From contig MERK01000083.1 of assembly GCA_001770575.1 (NCBI GenBank), positions 1 through 46,805 of the forward strand: a DNA stretch of 46,805 bases. Direction: 5' to 3'. Each line of letters opens with the position of its first letter. Within the stretch, counting starts at the first letter, position 1. A program made the translations under genes and the position numbers. The notes beneath the pieces were generated by a model. It ran no database searches. It was given only the letters and a program-made list of their open reading frames with translations, and was not told where the DNA came from. This stretch comes from Betaproteobacteria bacterium RIFCSPLOWO2_12_FULL_64_23. Lineage in GTDB: Bacteria; Pseudomonadota; Gammaproteobacteria; Burkholderiales; SG8-39. Below are positions 35,017 through 43,968 of the stretch, piece by piece.

Positions 35017-35069
35017 ACTGGATCCCGTTCAAGACTTGAATCAAAAAGGTGTTTGCGTCGATGTCTGCG

Positions 35070-35656
35070 CTATTCTTCCGCCGACTCCCGACTCCGCCGC
35101 ATCGCGAATGCTGCCAAAGCCTGTCGGTACTCGGCCTGAGATCCCTCGCTGACCGGCGTGCCGCACTCGTAGCAGGTGCCGCTCATGCGATCGAACCAGC
35201 GGCAGCCGCAGGCGTCGCATGCCAGTTCGGGGGCGCCGGCGGGATTGAAGAAAATCACCGGCAAGCGCCCATGAAGGCGAAACCCAGGGCATCGAGCAAT
35301 TCCTCGAAACCCTTTGCCTCCAGGTCGCAGCGCCGGCGCAGCACGTAACAGACGACGGCGCCGCTGCGGATGCCGGCGCGCAACACCACGAACAGTTGCG
35401 CGTCGACAGCGCTGCATATCTCCCCCAGGGCTTGCGCGTTGGCGGCGAGCACTATGTCGGCGCCGCTGGCGGCAAATCCCGGGAACGGCGCGTCGCGCAC
35501 TTCGATACCAGCGTCGCCGACCTCCCACAGCAACATGGTGGCCGGCGCTTCGCGGGCGACGAGGCCGATGCGGGCGCCCGGTTCGAGGGCGGCGAACAAC
35601 TCGTTGTGACGGGCCGCCGCGGCCTGCCATGCGTCCGGTTCGGGCAGCGCGCTCAC
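35070..35656 (-). pseudogene. Frameshifted zinc-ribbon protein of unknown family
   Basis: A GTG at 35656 overlaps the upstream reductase stop (GTGA). Its frame runs to GFAFMGACR and stops at 35255. The following frame, displaced by one base, continues as LPVIFFNPAGAPELACDACG and holds a zinc-ribbon-like CDACGCRWF with TCYECGTPV, ending at 35070. One missing base near 35258-35262 would restore about 196 residues. Either the gene is freshly inactivated or there is a sequence error. I do not recognise the family; by position it should belong to the flanking aromatic pathway. Confidence 0.65.
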
Positions 35657-37626
35657 AGCCGCACGCCGAGGCGGAAACCTTCCTGGATGGCCTGCTCCAA
35701 GCCTCGCGGGATCAGCGCGTCGCCGATCCCGTGCAGTTCGTCCACCATCCATTCGAATTCGTGAAACAGCTCGTGCGCCGGCTTGGACGCAGCCGCGAGT
35801 ATCACGGTATCGGCTGGCAGAAAGGTCTCCACGCCCTTGCCGTCGCGGACGGTCACACCCTCCTTCGTCACCTTCACCGGTTGACTCAATGTCAGGCAGG
35901 GAATACCCAACTCCTCCACCCAGGAAGCGTGCCGCCACTTGAAGGAGGGCTTGACATCGCCGGCGATGCGCTTGTCCTTCTCCACCACGGTCACTTCGGC
36001 GCCCTGGTTCTTGCGCAATGCCTCGGCGACAGTGAGACCGATCTTGCCACCGCCAATCACTACCACGCGCTTGCCGGCTGTAATGCGCCCGTGAGCTACA
36101 TCGAGTGCATCCACCATGAACTCCGCACCCTCCATGTTCTCGAACGGTACCCGGTCGATGCGCGCCCCCGCCGCGACGACGCAGACGTCGTACTGGTGCA
36201 GCACGCTGCGCATGAACTTGGCGTGCACTTCGGTATTAAGGCGAATCTCGATGCCCAGCCGCTTGGCCACCACTTCGTAGTGCGAGATCACCGAAAGCAG
36301 GTCGTCGGGCCGCGCCAAGTCGTTCATGGCGTAAGCGTATAGGTTGCCGCCGACGCGCCCGGCTTTGTCGAATACGGTAACGTCGTGGCCGCGCCGGGCG
36401 GCAGTGATCGCGCATTCCATGCCGGCGGGGCCGGCGCCGATGATCATGACTTTTTTCCTCACCGCCGCCGGCGTCACCTGGTACTCAGGCTCCACCTCGT
36501 GGCCCAGGGCCGGATTCATGGTGCAGGTGTAGGGCAGGTCGCGGAACAGTCGCGACAGGCAGTTCAGGGAGCCGATGCAGCGGCGCGCCTCGTCCAGGCG
36601 GTCCTCGGCCGCCTTGTGGATCAGATCAGGGTCAGCCAGCAGAGGCCGGCAGACTTCCCAGAAGTCGAAGACGCCGTCGCGCAGGCACTGGTCGGCCATG
36701 CGCGGATCGGGCAGCCGATTGCCGAATGTGATCAGGGTGTTCGGACAGGTCTTTTTCGCCCGCTCGGAGAGATAGTTCCAGTAACCCGGCGGAATGTCCC
36801 GGCCAATGGACGATTCCGGTGCCTCCTGCCAGCCGACCGTAACGCTGATCATGTCCACGCCCGCATCCGCGGCCTGCCGCATCAGCTCGAAGCATTCGTC
36901 CTCGCTGTTGCCGCCCCATTTGTCCATCAACTCGGCACCGTTCAGACGCACCACCAGCGGATTGTCCGGTGTCGCCTGCTTGATGCCGTCGATGAGTTCG
37001 CGCATAAAGCGGCCGCGATTTTCGATCGAACCGCCGTACTCGTCGCTGCGCTGGTTGGTGAAGCGGGAGTTGAAATTGGCCAGCAGGTAGCCCATGAAGC
37101 TGGTGATTTCGGTGCCGTCGAAGCCGGCGCGTATCGCCCGGTCGGCGGCCTCGGCGTGCTGGCGGATGCAATCGCGGATTTCGTCCTTCGTCATCACCTT
37201 GGGCGGGCGGAAGTGGGGCAGGGTCTGGGGAACGTCCGAGGGCTGGATGCAATAGCCCAGGTCTATGCCACCATAGCGGCCGGCGTGCAGGATCTGCTGG
37301 ATAGCCATCGCCCCCTGCTCCTTGATGTCGGCGGCGATGCGCTCGAATTGAGGCAGGAACTTGTCGTCAAAGATGGCCACCTGGCGGAAGTAGGCCTTGC
37401 CCTCGCCCAGCGGGTCCGGGTAGGCCCCCTGGTTGGTGATCATGCCGCAGCCGGTGCGGGCGATGATGCGCATACGGGCAATCTCACGCTCGGTGATAAA
37501 GCCGTCGCGGGTGTTGTAATTGGAGACGCAGCAGGCGCCATATTTGATGCGGTTCTTTATCTTGAACCGGCCGAATTGCCCCGGCTGGAACAGGTACGGC
37601 AGTTTCAATTCTCCCGGCTTCATCAT
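35653..37626 (-). CDS. FadH-like NADH:flavin oxidoreductase with Fe-S and FAD/NAD domains
   Basis: A 657-residue protein of the 2,4-dienoyl-CoA reductase/enoate reductase class. Residues 1-345 form an FMN barrel (GYLLANFNSRFTNQRSDEYGG). A Cys region follows, then FAD and NAD(P) folds (VMIIGAGPAGMEC near 394-405, RVVVIGGGKIGLTVAEAL). The Cys region has C350, C356 and C368, but the position of the second Cys of CIGC is Ser353 and one residue is missing, so the [4Fe-4S] cluster may be altered or lost. GGGAGC precedes two adjacent ATGs. With the flavin monooxygenase behind it, it may reduce a dearomatised CoA thioester. Confidence 0.82.
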   Translation of the reverse strand: MMKPGELKLPYLFQPGQFGRFKIKNRIKYGACCVSNYNTRDGFITEREIARMRIIARTGCGMITNQGAYPDPLGEGKAYFRQVAIFDDKFLPQFERIAADIKEQGAMAIQQILHAGRYGGIDLGYCIQPSDVPQTLPHFRPPKVMTKDEIRDCIRQHAEAADRAIRAGFDGTEITSFMGYLLANFNSRFTNQRSDEYGGSIENRGRFMRELIDGIKQATPDNPLVVRLNGAELMDKWGGNSEDECFELMRQAADAGVDMISVTVGWQEAPESSIGRDIPPGYWNYLSERAKKTCPNTLITFGNRLPDPRMADQCLRDGVFDFWEVCRPLLADPDLIHKAAEDRLDEARRCIGSLNCLSRLFRDLPYTCTMNPALGHEVEPEYQVTPAAVRKKVMIIGAGPAGMECAITAARRGHDVTVFDKAGRVGGNLYAYAMNDLARPDDLLSVISHYEVVAKRLGIEIRLNTEVHAKFMRSVLHQYDVCVVAAGARIDRVPFENMEGAEFMVDALDVAHGRITAGKRVVVIGGGKIGLTVAEALRKNQGAEVTVVEKDKRIAGDVKPSFKWRHASWVEELGIPCLTLSQPVKVTKEGVTVRDGKGVETFLPADTVILAAASKPAHELFHEFEWMVDELHGIGDALIPRGLEQAIQEGFRLGVRL

Positions 37627-37651
37627 CGCTCCCAGTAAGACATCAATCCCT

Positions 37652-38800
37652 TCATGCCGCGCTCGCCTCGGGATGCAGCTTCTCGTAGGCCGCAGCCAGG
37701 TTGGGATCGCGGCGGCGGACCTCAGCGTGATTCACTCGACCGGTGCGCGTCATGTAACTGTACGCGAATTCCACCGGGTCCAACTTCATGTTTTCCCCCA
37801 TGCGCTCGTACCAGCGAGCGCTCACGTTGGCAGCATCCCAGATCTTCTTCATCGGGTGCAAGCGCAGCTCCCGAAAGCGGGCCAAGGCTTCGGGCACGCT
37901 GTGCTTCTCGCGGAAGGCCTTCCACAGGGCGATGGCGTCTTCCATGGCCAGGCGGGTGCCGGATCCGATGGAGAAATGGGCAGTACGAAGAGCGTCGCCA
38001 ACGAGCACCACATTGTCGAAACTCCAGCGCTCGTTCCAAATCATCGGGAAGTTGCGCCAGTGTGAGTTGTTGGAGAGGATCGGATGACCGCTCAAGTCTT
38101 TGGCGAAGACGCGCTCGCAATGTGCGATGGTACTCTCCGGGCTCATGTGCTCGAAATCGGCGCGCTTCCAAGTCTCCTCCTCGACTTCGACCAGGAAGGT
38201 GCTCCTGCTCGGGCTGTAGCGGTAGTGGTGAGCGCAGAAGACGCCGTGGTCGGTCTCGCGAAAGGTCAGGGAGAGGCTGTCGAAAACGCGGGAGGTGCCA
38301 TACCAAATGAACTTGTTCGGGCGCCAGTCGCAACTGGTGCCGAAGCGCAGCTCGTTCGCCTGCCGCAGAACGGGGGAGGCCCCGTTGGCGCAGACGATCA
38401 GGTCGGCGTCGCCGAGGCGCTCGCGGTCGGAAAACGATTCAATGGCTCTGTCGAATTCGATGCGCACGCCCAGCTGCTCCGCGTGGACGTAGAGCAGGGA
38501 CAGCAGTTGCAGGCGGCCGATGGCGGCGAAGCCGTTGCCGGTGATAGGGATGCGCGTGTCGTTGTGCACGATCGTCAGGTTGGGCCAGGTCTCCATGTGC
38601 GGCGAAAGCAGCAGGTACATGGCCTCGTCGTCGGCGCGCAGGAACTCCAGGGCACGGTCGGAGAAAACGACGCCGAAACCCCAGGTGGCGTCGCGCGGAC
38701 CGCGCTCGTAGATCACGACGTCGTGGGCGGGGTCATCCCGCTTCATCAGGGCAGCGAAACACAGCCCCGCCGGGCCACCGCCGATGATACGAATCTTCAT
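37652..38800 (-). CDS. FAD monooxygenase like the N-terminal half of 2-aminobenzoyl-CoA monooxygenase
   Basis: A 382-residue flavoprotein with the FAD motif IIGGGPAGLCF (residues 5-15), a DADLIVCANGA segment and the second FAD motif NVVLVGDALRTAHFSIGSGT. It resembles the monooxygenase half of 2-aminobenzoyl-CoA monooxygenase/reductase and salicylyl-CoA 5-hydroxylase, which act on CoA-bound ortho-substituted benzoates. In the aminobenzoyl-CoA enzyme an Old Yellow Enzyme half is fused behind it. Here that partner is separate (35653 or 40853). A TATAAT box on the minus strand (38819-38824) lies 18 bases upstream. GGAATGAAG precedes the ATG. Confidence 0.8.
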   Translation of the reverse strand: MKIRIIGGGPAGLCFAALMKRDDPAHDVVIYERGPRDATWGFGVVFSDRALEFLRADDEAMYLLLSPHMETWPNLTIVHNDTRIPITGNGFAAIGRLQLLSLLYVHAEQLGVRIEFDRAIESFSDRERLGDADLIVCANGASPVLRQANELRFGTSCDWRPNKFIWYGTSRVFDSLSLTFRETDHGVFCAHHYRYSPSRSTFLVEVEEETWKRADFEHMSPESTIAHCERVFAKDLSGHPILSNNSHWRNFPMIWNERWSFDNVVLVGDALRTAHFSIGSGTRLAMEDAIALWKAFREKHSVPEALARFRELRLHPMKKIWDAANVSARWYERMGENMKLDPVEFAYSYMTRTGRVNHAEVRRRDPNLAAAYEKLHPEASAA

Positions 38801-38870
38801 TCCATTGCGGCCGTTGTCATTATACGTGGCGACTTAAATTGCGCCCCCGCTGATGCAGAGTTTCGATGTT

Positions 38871-39055
38871 GCGCGGACGAGAAACCGTCCGCGCGGATCG
38901 TCGATCGCGCACGGATGAAAAGCACATCAGTGCGCGATCGACGATCTTGTACAAAAAACCACCCCGAACCGCTCTTGCTTTTATCCATAACCGCGTTTTC
39001 TGTACGGATGCGTTTTTTATCCGTACAGAAAACACGGTTGGCGCGCGGAGCGCGC
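38871..39055 (-). repeat. Hairpin-array repeat, copy 3 (monooxygenase-ligase spacer)
   Basis: H1 pairs GCGCGGACG (38871-38879) with CGTCCGCGC (38886-38894). H2 has 22-base arms 38896-38917 and 38925-38946 with one mismatch and loop AAAAGCA. H3 has 20-base arms 38990-39009 and 39019-39038 with one mismatch. The palindromic GCGCGCGGAGCGCGC (39041-39055) follows, and at 39082-39098 the 17-base boundary shared with copy 2. Order and orientation match copy 2. The rest of 38801-39103 holds only the monooxygenase promoter region. Confidence 0.85.
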
Positions 39056-39103
39056 AATGGCCGCTACTCGCCATGCGACGGCATTTAAGACGCCGTATAT
39101 AGT

Positions 39104-40765
39104 TCAAGTAACCGTGCCACTCGTCTTCTCCCTCTCGATTTTCTCGGCGATCGCCTCCCGCAATTGCCGCTTTAGGATTTTGCCGACGGGGCTCACCGGA
39201 AATTCGCTTACCAGCTCCAGCCGCTCTGGCAGCTTGAAGCTGGCGATGTTCTGCTGTCTGAGAAAGGCGATCAGCTCTGCAAAATCCAGACTCTGCCCCT
39301 CCTTCGTTATGACGAAGGCGCAGGCCTTCTCGCCGAACACCGGGTCGGGCATGGCCACCAGGGTGACTGCCTTCACCTTCGGGTGGGCGAAGATGAGGTT
39401 CTCCACCTCCTCGCAGCTAATCTTCTCGCCGCCCCGGTTGATCAAGTCCTTCTTGCGACCCTCGGTGAAAACATAGCGGCCCTCCTTGCGTACGATGTCG
39501 CCCATGCGGTAGAAACCGTCCGCTGTGAACGCCTCGGCGTTCTTGTCCGGCGCCCGGTAATAGCCGCAGATGGTATAGGGGCCACGCGTGACGAGCTCGC
39601 CCTGGGTGCCGTCGGGGACTTCGTTGCCGGCGTCGTCGACGACCTTGATCTCATCGTCCTCGCACACCGGCATGCCCGAACTGTGCAGCAGATACTCATC
39701 CGAAGCGTCCAGCGGCACCATATTGATCAGGCCCTCGGCCGTGCCGTAATCCTCCTGCGGCAGGCAAGCAAAGCGGGCCCGCAGCCGGCTGCGCAACTCC
39801 GGCGCCAGACGGGCACCGCCGTTCTGGATTACCTTCAAGGACGAGAGATCGTAAGCGTCGGGCACCGGCGAATTCAGCCAGTTCGAGATCAAGGGGACGA
39901 CAGCGGCGATCGTCGTCACCTTCTCGCGTTCGACCAGGGAAAACACCTCCGCCGGGTCGCCCGAAGGCGCCAGCACAACCGTGCCACCATAGTAGAAGGT
40001 GCCAAGCATGCCCGGCGAAGCCAGATTGTAGTTGTGCCCCAGGGGCAGGATGGCCATGAATACCGTGTCCTCGCCGAATCCGGCGGCGCGGCCGCAGAGG
40101 CGGGCGTTGAGGACATAGTCGTCGTGGGTGCGCGGAATCAGCTTGGAGAGCGAGGTCGTACCGCCCGAGAGCAGCATGGTCGCCACTTCCGATGGATCCG
40201 GGCGCTGCGTCGACAGGGCCGCACGGACCGCTTCGGCCGGCATCTGCGCGGCAATCATCTCGCGCAGGTCCCGCTGACCCGCCGCGGGCTCGCCGGCCAC
40301 GAACACGGTGCGCAGGCCGCGCAGTTCGCTCTGGATTTCGCCGGCCATCTCCCGATAGTCGAAAGCGCCGATCCGATCCGGAATCACGTAGGCCGTCGCG
40401 CCGGACGCACGCACGAAGTGGCGGACTTCCGTATGCCGGTGCGCGCGCAGGGCCGTCACCGGAATGGCTCCGATGCGCGTCAGCGCGAAATAGGTATAAA
40501 CGAACTCGGGTCCGTTGGGCAGTTGCACCACGACGCGATCAAGCGGCGCAATGCCCGCTTCGAGGAAACGGCAGGCAAGCCGATCCGAAGTCTGCACAAT
40601 GTCGCGGTAGCTCAGGCGCTGGCCGGCGCAGACGAGGGCAGTCTTCTGCGGAGTGCGCTCGGCGCTGCGCGCCAACATCTGCGCAATGGTGATGCCTTGC
40701 CACCAACCGCGGGCGCGATAGCGTGCCGCCTGTTCGGCGGGCCAGAACACACAACCTTCGAGCAT
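39104..40765 (-). CDS. EntE/DhbE-like aryl-acid AMP/CoA ligase
   Basis: A 553-residue adenylating enzyme strongly similar in layout to 2,3-dihydroxybenzoate ligase EntE: WPAEQAARYRARGWW at the start, the P-loop MLLSGGTTSLSKLIPRTH (residues 197-214), GYYRAPDKNAEAF, DLINRGGEKISCEEVENL, and the catalytic Lys in PVGKILKRQ. H244-N245 (GHNYNLASPG) match EntE His-Asn, where Asn contacts the 2-hydroxyl, so a 2-hydroxy- or 2-aminobenzoate is a likely substrate. No siderophore carrier or synthetase genes are near; a catabolic CoA ligase like salicylyl-CoA synthetase fits better. GGAGGAGGACC precedes the ATG at 40765. Confidence 0.82.
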   Translation of the reverse strand: MLEGCVFWPAEQAARYRARGWWQGITIAQMLARSAERTPQKTALVCAGQRLSYRDIVQTSDRLACRFLEAGIAPLDRVVVQLPNGPEFVYTYFALTRIGAIPVTALRAHRHTEVRHFVRASGATAYVIPDRIGAFDYREMAGEIQSELRGLRTVFVAGEPAAGQRDLREMIAAQMPAEAVRAALSTQRPDPSEVATMLLSGGTTSLSKLIPRTHDDYVLNARLCGRAAGFGEDTVFMAILPLGHNYNLASPGMLGTFYYGGTVVLAPSGDPAEVFSLVEREKVTTIAAVVPLISNWLNSPVPDAYDLSSLKVIQNGGARLAPELRSRLRARFACLPQEDYGTAEGLINMVPLDASDEYLLHSSGMPVCEDDEIKVVDDAGNEVPDGTQGELVTRGPYTICGYYRAPDKNAEAFTADGFYRMGDIVRKEGRYVFTEGRKKDLINRGGEKISCEEVENLIFAHPKVKAVTLVAMPDPVFGEKACAFVITKEGQSLDFAELIAFLRQQNIASFKLPERLELVSEFPVSPVGKILKRQLREAIAEKIEREKTSGTVT

Positions 40766-40852
40766 GGTCCTCCTCCTTGGCATTTGCGCGCGGGGTTCCC
40801 CCCCACCGGACCCTCCGGTGGCGACCCCGACGCCCACATCGTGACGCTCACT

Positions 40853-42304
40853 TTAGACCGAAACCTTTCTTGCCGTCACCATGTAGCTTGGCGCCGGAAC
40901 CTTCACCGTCGCCGTATTGGAGCGCGTACCCGGTGTGCCGGTCGCCGCGCACGGGCGCACGAAGTAGCGGTAGGTGCGCCCACCCAGCACGTCATTGTCG
41001 TTCCAGAAGGTAAGCTTCACCGCATCGATCATCTGCGGATCATCCTGCTCATCCGCGCGGTATATCTGGTAGGTGGTAGCGCCCAGGGCTTTGGACCATT
41101 TCAACTCGACCCTGGCTTCGGTGGGAATTGCCGTCAGGACGGTGTCAGCCTCCGCCCACCGGGGCGCCGGCACGGTCGGGTCGTCCTTGGGTGCCTGGTT
41201 GTCCCCCTGCGGCCACAGGGCGCAATTGACCATGCGGTGCGTGCCGTCCAGTGCCTTGCACACGTTGCAATAGTCGCATTGCACGATCCGGTCCGTTTCG
41301 CCCCTCTTCACCTTGAGTGGCCAGTCCGGATCGGCGAGCAGTCCGCGCGCGATGCCGACCATATCGACCATGCCGGTGCCGAGCACGCGCTCCGCGTCGC
41401 GCGGATCGTCGAGCTTGCCTGCCACCGCGACCGGGACAGGGTAGCCCTTGGACAGCAGGTGCGCCTTCACCTCGGCGGCGATGCCCACGTGCAGGGCGCG
41501 CGGCAGCCAGTCACCGGGCATGCAGCGATCGCCTGAATAGCCGCTGTAGGGAAACAGAACCTGCCCCGGCGTGTGCACCGCATCCTCGAATTTCCCGCCC
41601 GCCGAGAGCGATATGTAGTCGACGCCGAGTTCGGCGAGCCGAACCGCGATGCGCCTGGAATCGACTACTGTGTAACCGTTCTTGATGAACTCTTCGGCAT
41701 TGAATCGCACGCCCAGCGGGAAGTCATTTCCGGCCTTGCGCCGGACGCTTTCGATTACCCGCCCGATCAGCCGCAACCGCCCCTCGATGCTGTGGCCGCC
41801 GTAATCGTCGGTGCGCGGGTTGGCACGCGAGAGGAAAGAGGAAAGCGTATAGGCGTGCGCCGAGTGCAGTTCCGCGCCGTCGAAGCCGGCTTCACGCGCC
41901 CGCCGCACCGCGTCGCCGAATTGCTCCACGATCAGGTCGATGTCGGCGAGGGAGAGCATGTCGGTGGTCTGGCGCCAGCCGCTGCGCGCCACCTTTAGAA
42001 AATGAATAATTTGCGGAACGATTTTGGAGTCCGATGTCGCGTGGACTCTCCGCGCGAGTTCGCGCAGCCCGGAGATATACCTGTCTTCACTGATGCGCAG
42101 CAGCGGGCCGGACTTGACCTGGTGGATCGCCATTGCCTCTACCACGATCAGACCTGCGCCGCCGGCAGCGTAGCGCACGTAGCGGGCTATCGTATCTCCG
42201 GTGACAACGCCGTCTTCCTTGCACAAATGCGTCACCATGGCCGGCACCATGATCCGGTTCGAAATCGCCATGCCACCGATTTGCAGTGGCTCGAACATTT
42301 TCAT
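40853..42304 (-). CDS. Old Yellow Enzyme/Fe-S reductase fused to a fibronectin-III-like domain
   Basis: A 483-residue protein. Residues 1-340 form an OYE FMN barrel with the substrate-binding His pair H147 and H150 (ELHSAHAYTLSSF) and DDYGGHS. C343, C346, C349 and C361 form a [4Fe-4S] motif. Where FadH-type enzymes continue with FAD/NAD folds, residues about 382-478 instead look like a fibronectin type III domain (VELKWSKALGATTYQIYRAD, then RTYRYFVRPCA and SNTATVKVPAP). No signal peptide is visible. ATGA overlap with the yqeC-like gene. It may be the reductase partner of the monooxygenase, taking electrons from a separate carrier. Confidence 0.8.
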   Translation of the reverse strand: MKMFEPLQIGGMAISNRIMVPAMVTHLCKEDGVVTGDTIARYVRYAAGGAGLIVVEAMAIHQVKSGPLLRISEDRYISGLRELARRVHATSDSKIVPQIIHFLKVARSGWRQTTDMLSLADIDLIVEQFGDAVRRAREAGFDGAELHSAHAYTLSSFLSRANPRTDDYGGHSIEGRLRLIGRVIESVRRKAGNDFPLGVRFNAEEFIKNGYTVVDSRRIAVRLAELGVDYISLSAGGKFEDAVHTPGQVLFPYSGYSGDRCMPGDWLPRALHVGIAAEVKAHLLSKGYPVPVAVAGKLDDPRDAERVLGTGMVDMVGIARGLLADPDWPLKVKRGETDRIVQCDYCNVCKALDGTHRMVNCALWPQGDNQAPKDDPTVPAPRWAEADTVLTAIPTEARVELKWSKALGATTYQIYRADEQDDPQMIDAVKLTFWNDNDVLGGRTYRYFVRPCAATGTPGTRSNTATVKVPAPSYMVTARKVSV

Positions 42305-43122
42305 TGCCTGCCTCCCGATTCGTAGGTTGCGACGGATTCCTGGAAGGAAACTATGCTGGCGATGTTAGGCTGCGGCAGCAGGCAGCCGATTACCACCCGC
42401 CCCACCCCATTCCTTGGTGCCATTGCGAGGAATTGCGCGACCCGCTTCGCTTCGGCGCGCCGCTCTGGCGTATCGGCCTGATTGAGGAACAATATAGTTT
42501 GCGCCTTGGCAGGGCAGCCGCGGACGAGACCCTCAGGGTGGATGAGGCAGCGCGCAAGCGATTCGGCGCTGACCGGGGCGCCGAGGGCGAGTCCGCTCAA
42601 TCTGGACCAGATGTTGGCGCGAAACAGCTTGTCCTCGCTCAGAGGCAGCCCCAGCCCGCTCAACCCGGCGACGATGATGAGGGCCTGCGTCGCCGAAGGC
42701 ATGACCGGCTCGTGTGCGGCAGGAGCCTTCAACGGCCTGCGCGCCGACCCGTCCGCTTCGACCAGTATTCGGTCGAAACGTCCGGCCTGCGCCAACGCAT
42801 CGACGAGTTCCGGCGCGAAACCGTTCAGCTTGCAACCATCGGCGTTCGCCTCGGAATAGGCGATCACCACGCCCGCACGTTCCGGTCCGTCCTCAGGGAG
42901 CAGTTGGCAGGCGTTGCTCAATACTTGCTCGGCGCTTATTGCCGAGAAAGCCAGCCGTCCCTGCGCCTCGTCGCGGGCAATCTTGGTCGTGGTAGTGACC
43001 AACACGCGCTCGCCCGCCTCGACGAATTCCCGCGCGAGACAGAATATCAATGTCGTCTTGCCGCCTGCCCCGCAAAGTGATATCAGGCGAGCTTGATCGA
43101 GACCTAGCGCCCGGACCAGCAT
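42301..43122 (-). CDS. YqeC-like P-loop accessory protein for molybdenum hydroxylase
   Basis: A 273-residue protein with an N-terminal P-loop, LISLCGAGGKTTLIF, then VLVTTTTKIA and DRILVEADGSARRPLKAPAAHEP. These match the YqeC family, annotated as an accessory factor of selenium-dependent molybdenum hydroxylases. It likely helps mature the hydroxylase encoded at 45285. Nothing here shows that selenium itself is used. Confidence 0.78.
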   Translation of the reverse strand: MLVRALGLDQARLISLCGAGGKTTLIFCLAREFVEAGERVLVTTTTKIARDEAQGRLAFSAISAEQVLSNACQLLPEDGPERAGVVIAYSEANADGCKLNGFAPELVDALAQAGRFDRILVEADGSARRPLKAPAAHEPVMPSATQALIIVAGLSGLGLPLSEDKLFRANIWSRLSGLALGAPVSAESLARCLIHPEGLVRGCPAKAQTILFLNQADTPERRAEAKRVAQFLAMAPRNGVGRVVIGCLLPQPNIASIVSFQESVATYESGGRQ

Positions 43123-43124
43123 GG

Positions 43125-43958
43125 TTATTCTGCCGCGGAGGGCTTATTGCAATGGCGCATCACACCCTCGAGCACGGCACCTGCAATCGCCCGGGCTTTA
43201 TCGGAAATGGTGTCGCAATGTTCCTGTTTGCCGCGTGGATCGATATCCCCCAGCTTGAGTCCAGTGGTGACGGCGGTCCCCGACGGGATCAGACCGCGCA
43301 GCATTCCGTCCACCCGGGCGGTGACCGGATGGCCGGCGACCTGTCCGACGATGTCGTTCCTGTGGACCGTGTCGCCGATTGCGCGTTGCGATTTGAACGT
43401 TCCCGCGGCCGGGGCGCGCAGCACGCGCTCCTCGGTGTGGCCGGCGATGTCGCCCGGAATGCCCGTGTTCGGCGCGGCGCAGCCGGAAGCGATGATTCGG
43501 CCCAAATCATGTCCGCGATTGGTTTCTATCACCAGGTCGCAGTCCGCACCTGCGGTGAAGCCGGGACCGAGCGCAATGACCAGATTGGCTTCATCCTTGC
43601 GCGTGCCCAGATTGCGCTTTGCCAGAATCGCGTCGATTACTACATCGGGCGCGACGCCTTCGATCCGATCCCAGTCGGAGATACGGACAACCGCGATGGT
43701 CTGCGCCCTCCAGGCGGCTTCGATCTCGTCCCGATCGCGGGCCGCCACGGCGCGCACGCCTTCAACGACCGCTGCTCCCGATTCCAGTGCGGTGCAGAAC
43801 GATACCTGCCGGCGCACGCACAGCGGGTTGTCCAGGTCCAGCATGCAGATACGCCGCATATTGGCCATGTACAGGCGCCACGCGATGGCGCTCGCCATCT
43901 CGCCGGCGCTTTTCACAACGATGTACGGCGACAGCGGGATTTCCGTTCCCGTGGTCAT
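43125..43958 (-). CDS. YqeB-like (EF2563-family) molybdenum hydroxylase maturation protein
   Basis: A protein of about 277 residues. It has a Rossmann-like start (IVVKSAGEMASAIAWRLYMAN), a central DEANLVIALGPGFTAG, and the C-terminal biotinyl-like RAPAAGTFKSQRAIGDTVHR. This matches the family found with YqeC beside molybdenum hydroxylases. I prefer the ATG at 43958; a TTG at 43967 is possible. It lies between the PaaK-like and YqeC-like genes. Confidence 0.75.
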   Translation of the reverse strand: MTTGTEIPLSPYIVVKSAGEMASAIAWRLYMANMRRICMLDLDNPLCVRRQVSFCTALESGAAVVEGVRAVAARDRDEIEAAWRAQTIAVVRISDWDRIEGVAPDVVIDAILAKRNLGTRKDEANLVIALGPGFTAGADCDLVIETNRGHDLGRIIASGCAAPNTGIPGDIAGHTEERVLRAPAAGTFKSQRAIGDTVHRNDIVGQVAGHPVTARVDGMLRGLIPSGTAVTTGLKLGDIDPRGKQEHCDTISDKARAIAGAVLEGVMRHCNKPSAAE

Positions 43959-43968
43959 TGACCGCAAA

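Noticed and set aside
38866-39102. Small proteins encoded in the hairpin arrays (for example 78 codons at 38866)
   Set aside because: The frames follow from palindromic DNA and occur on both strands alike; no ribosome site or conserved start.
39104-40765. Siderophore biosynthesis through an EntE homologue
   Set aside because: No isochorismate, carrier-protein or NRPS genes nearby; neighbours are catabolic flavoenzymes and CoA ligases.
39383-41536. 717-codon plus-strand frame opposite the ligase and OYE genes
   Set aside because: It spans two real genes and their spacer on the other strand, which a true gene would not do without motifs of its own.
42301-43958. Evidence that the organism uses selenium in a molybdenum hydroxylase
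   Set aside because: YqeB/YqeC-like proteins are annotated as selenium-linked in other bacteria, but no selenocysteine or selenium-delivery gene is visible; only a maturation role is supported.
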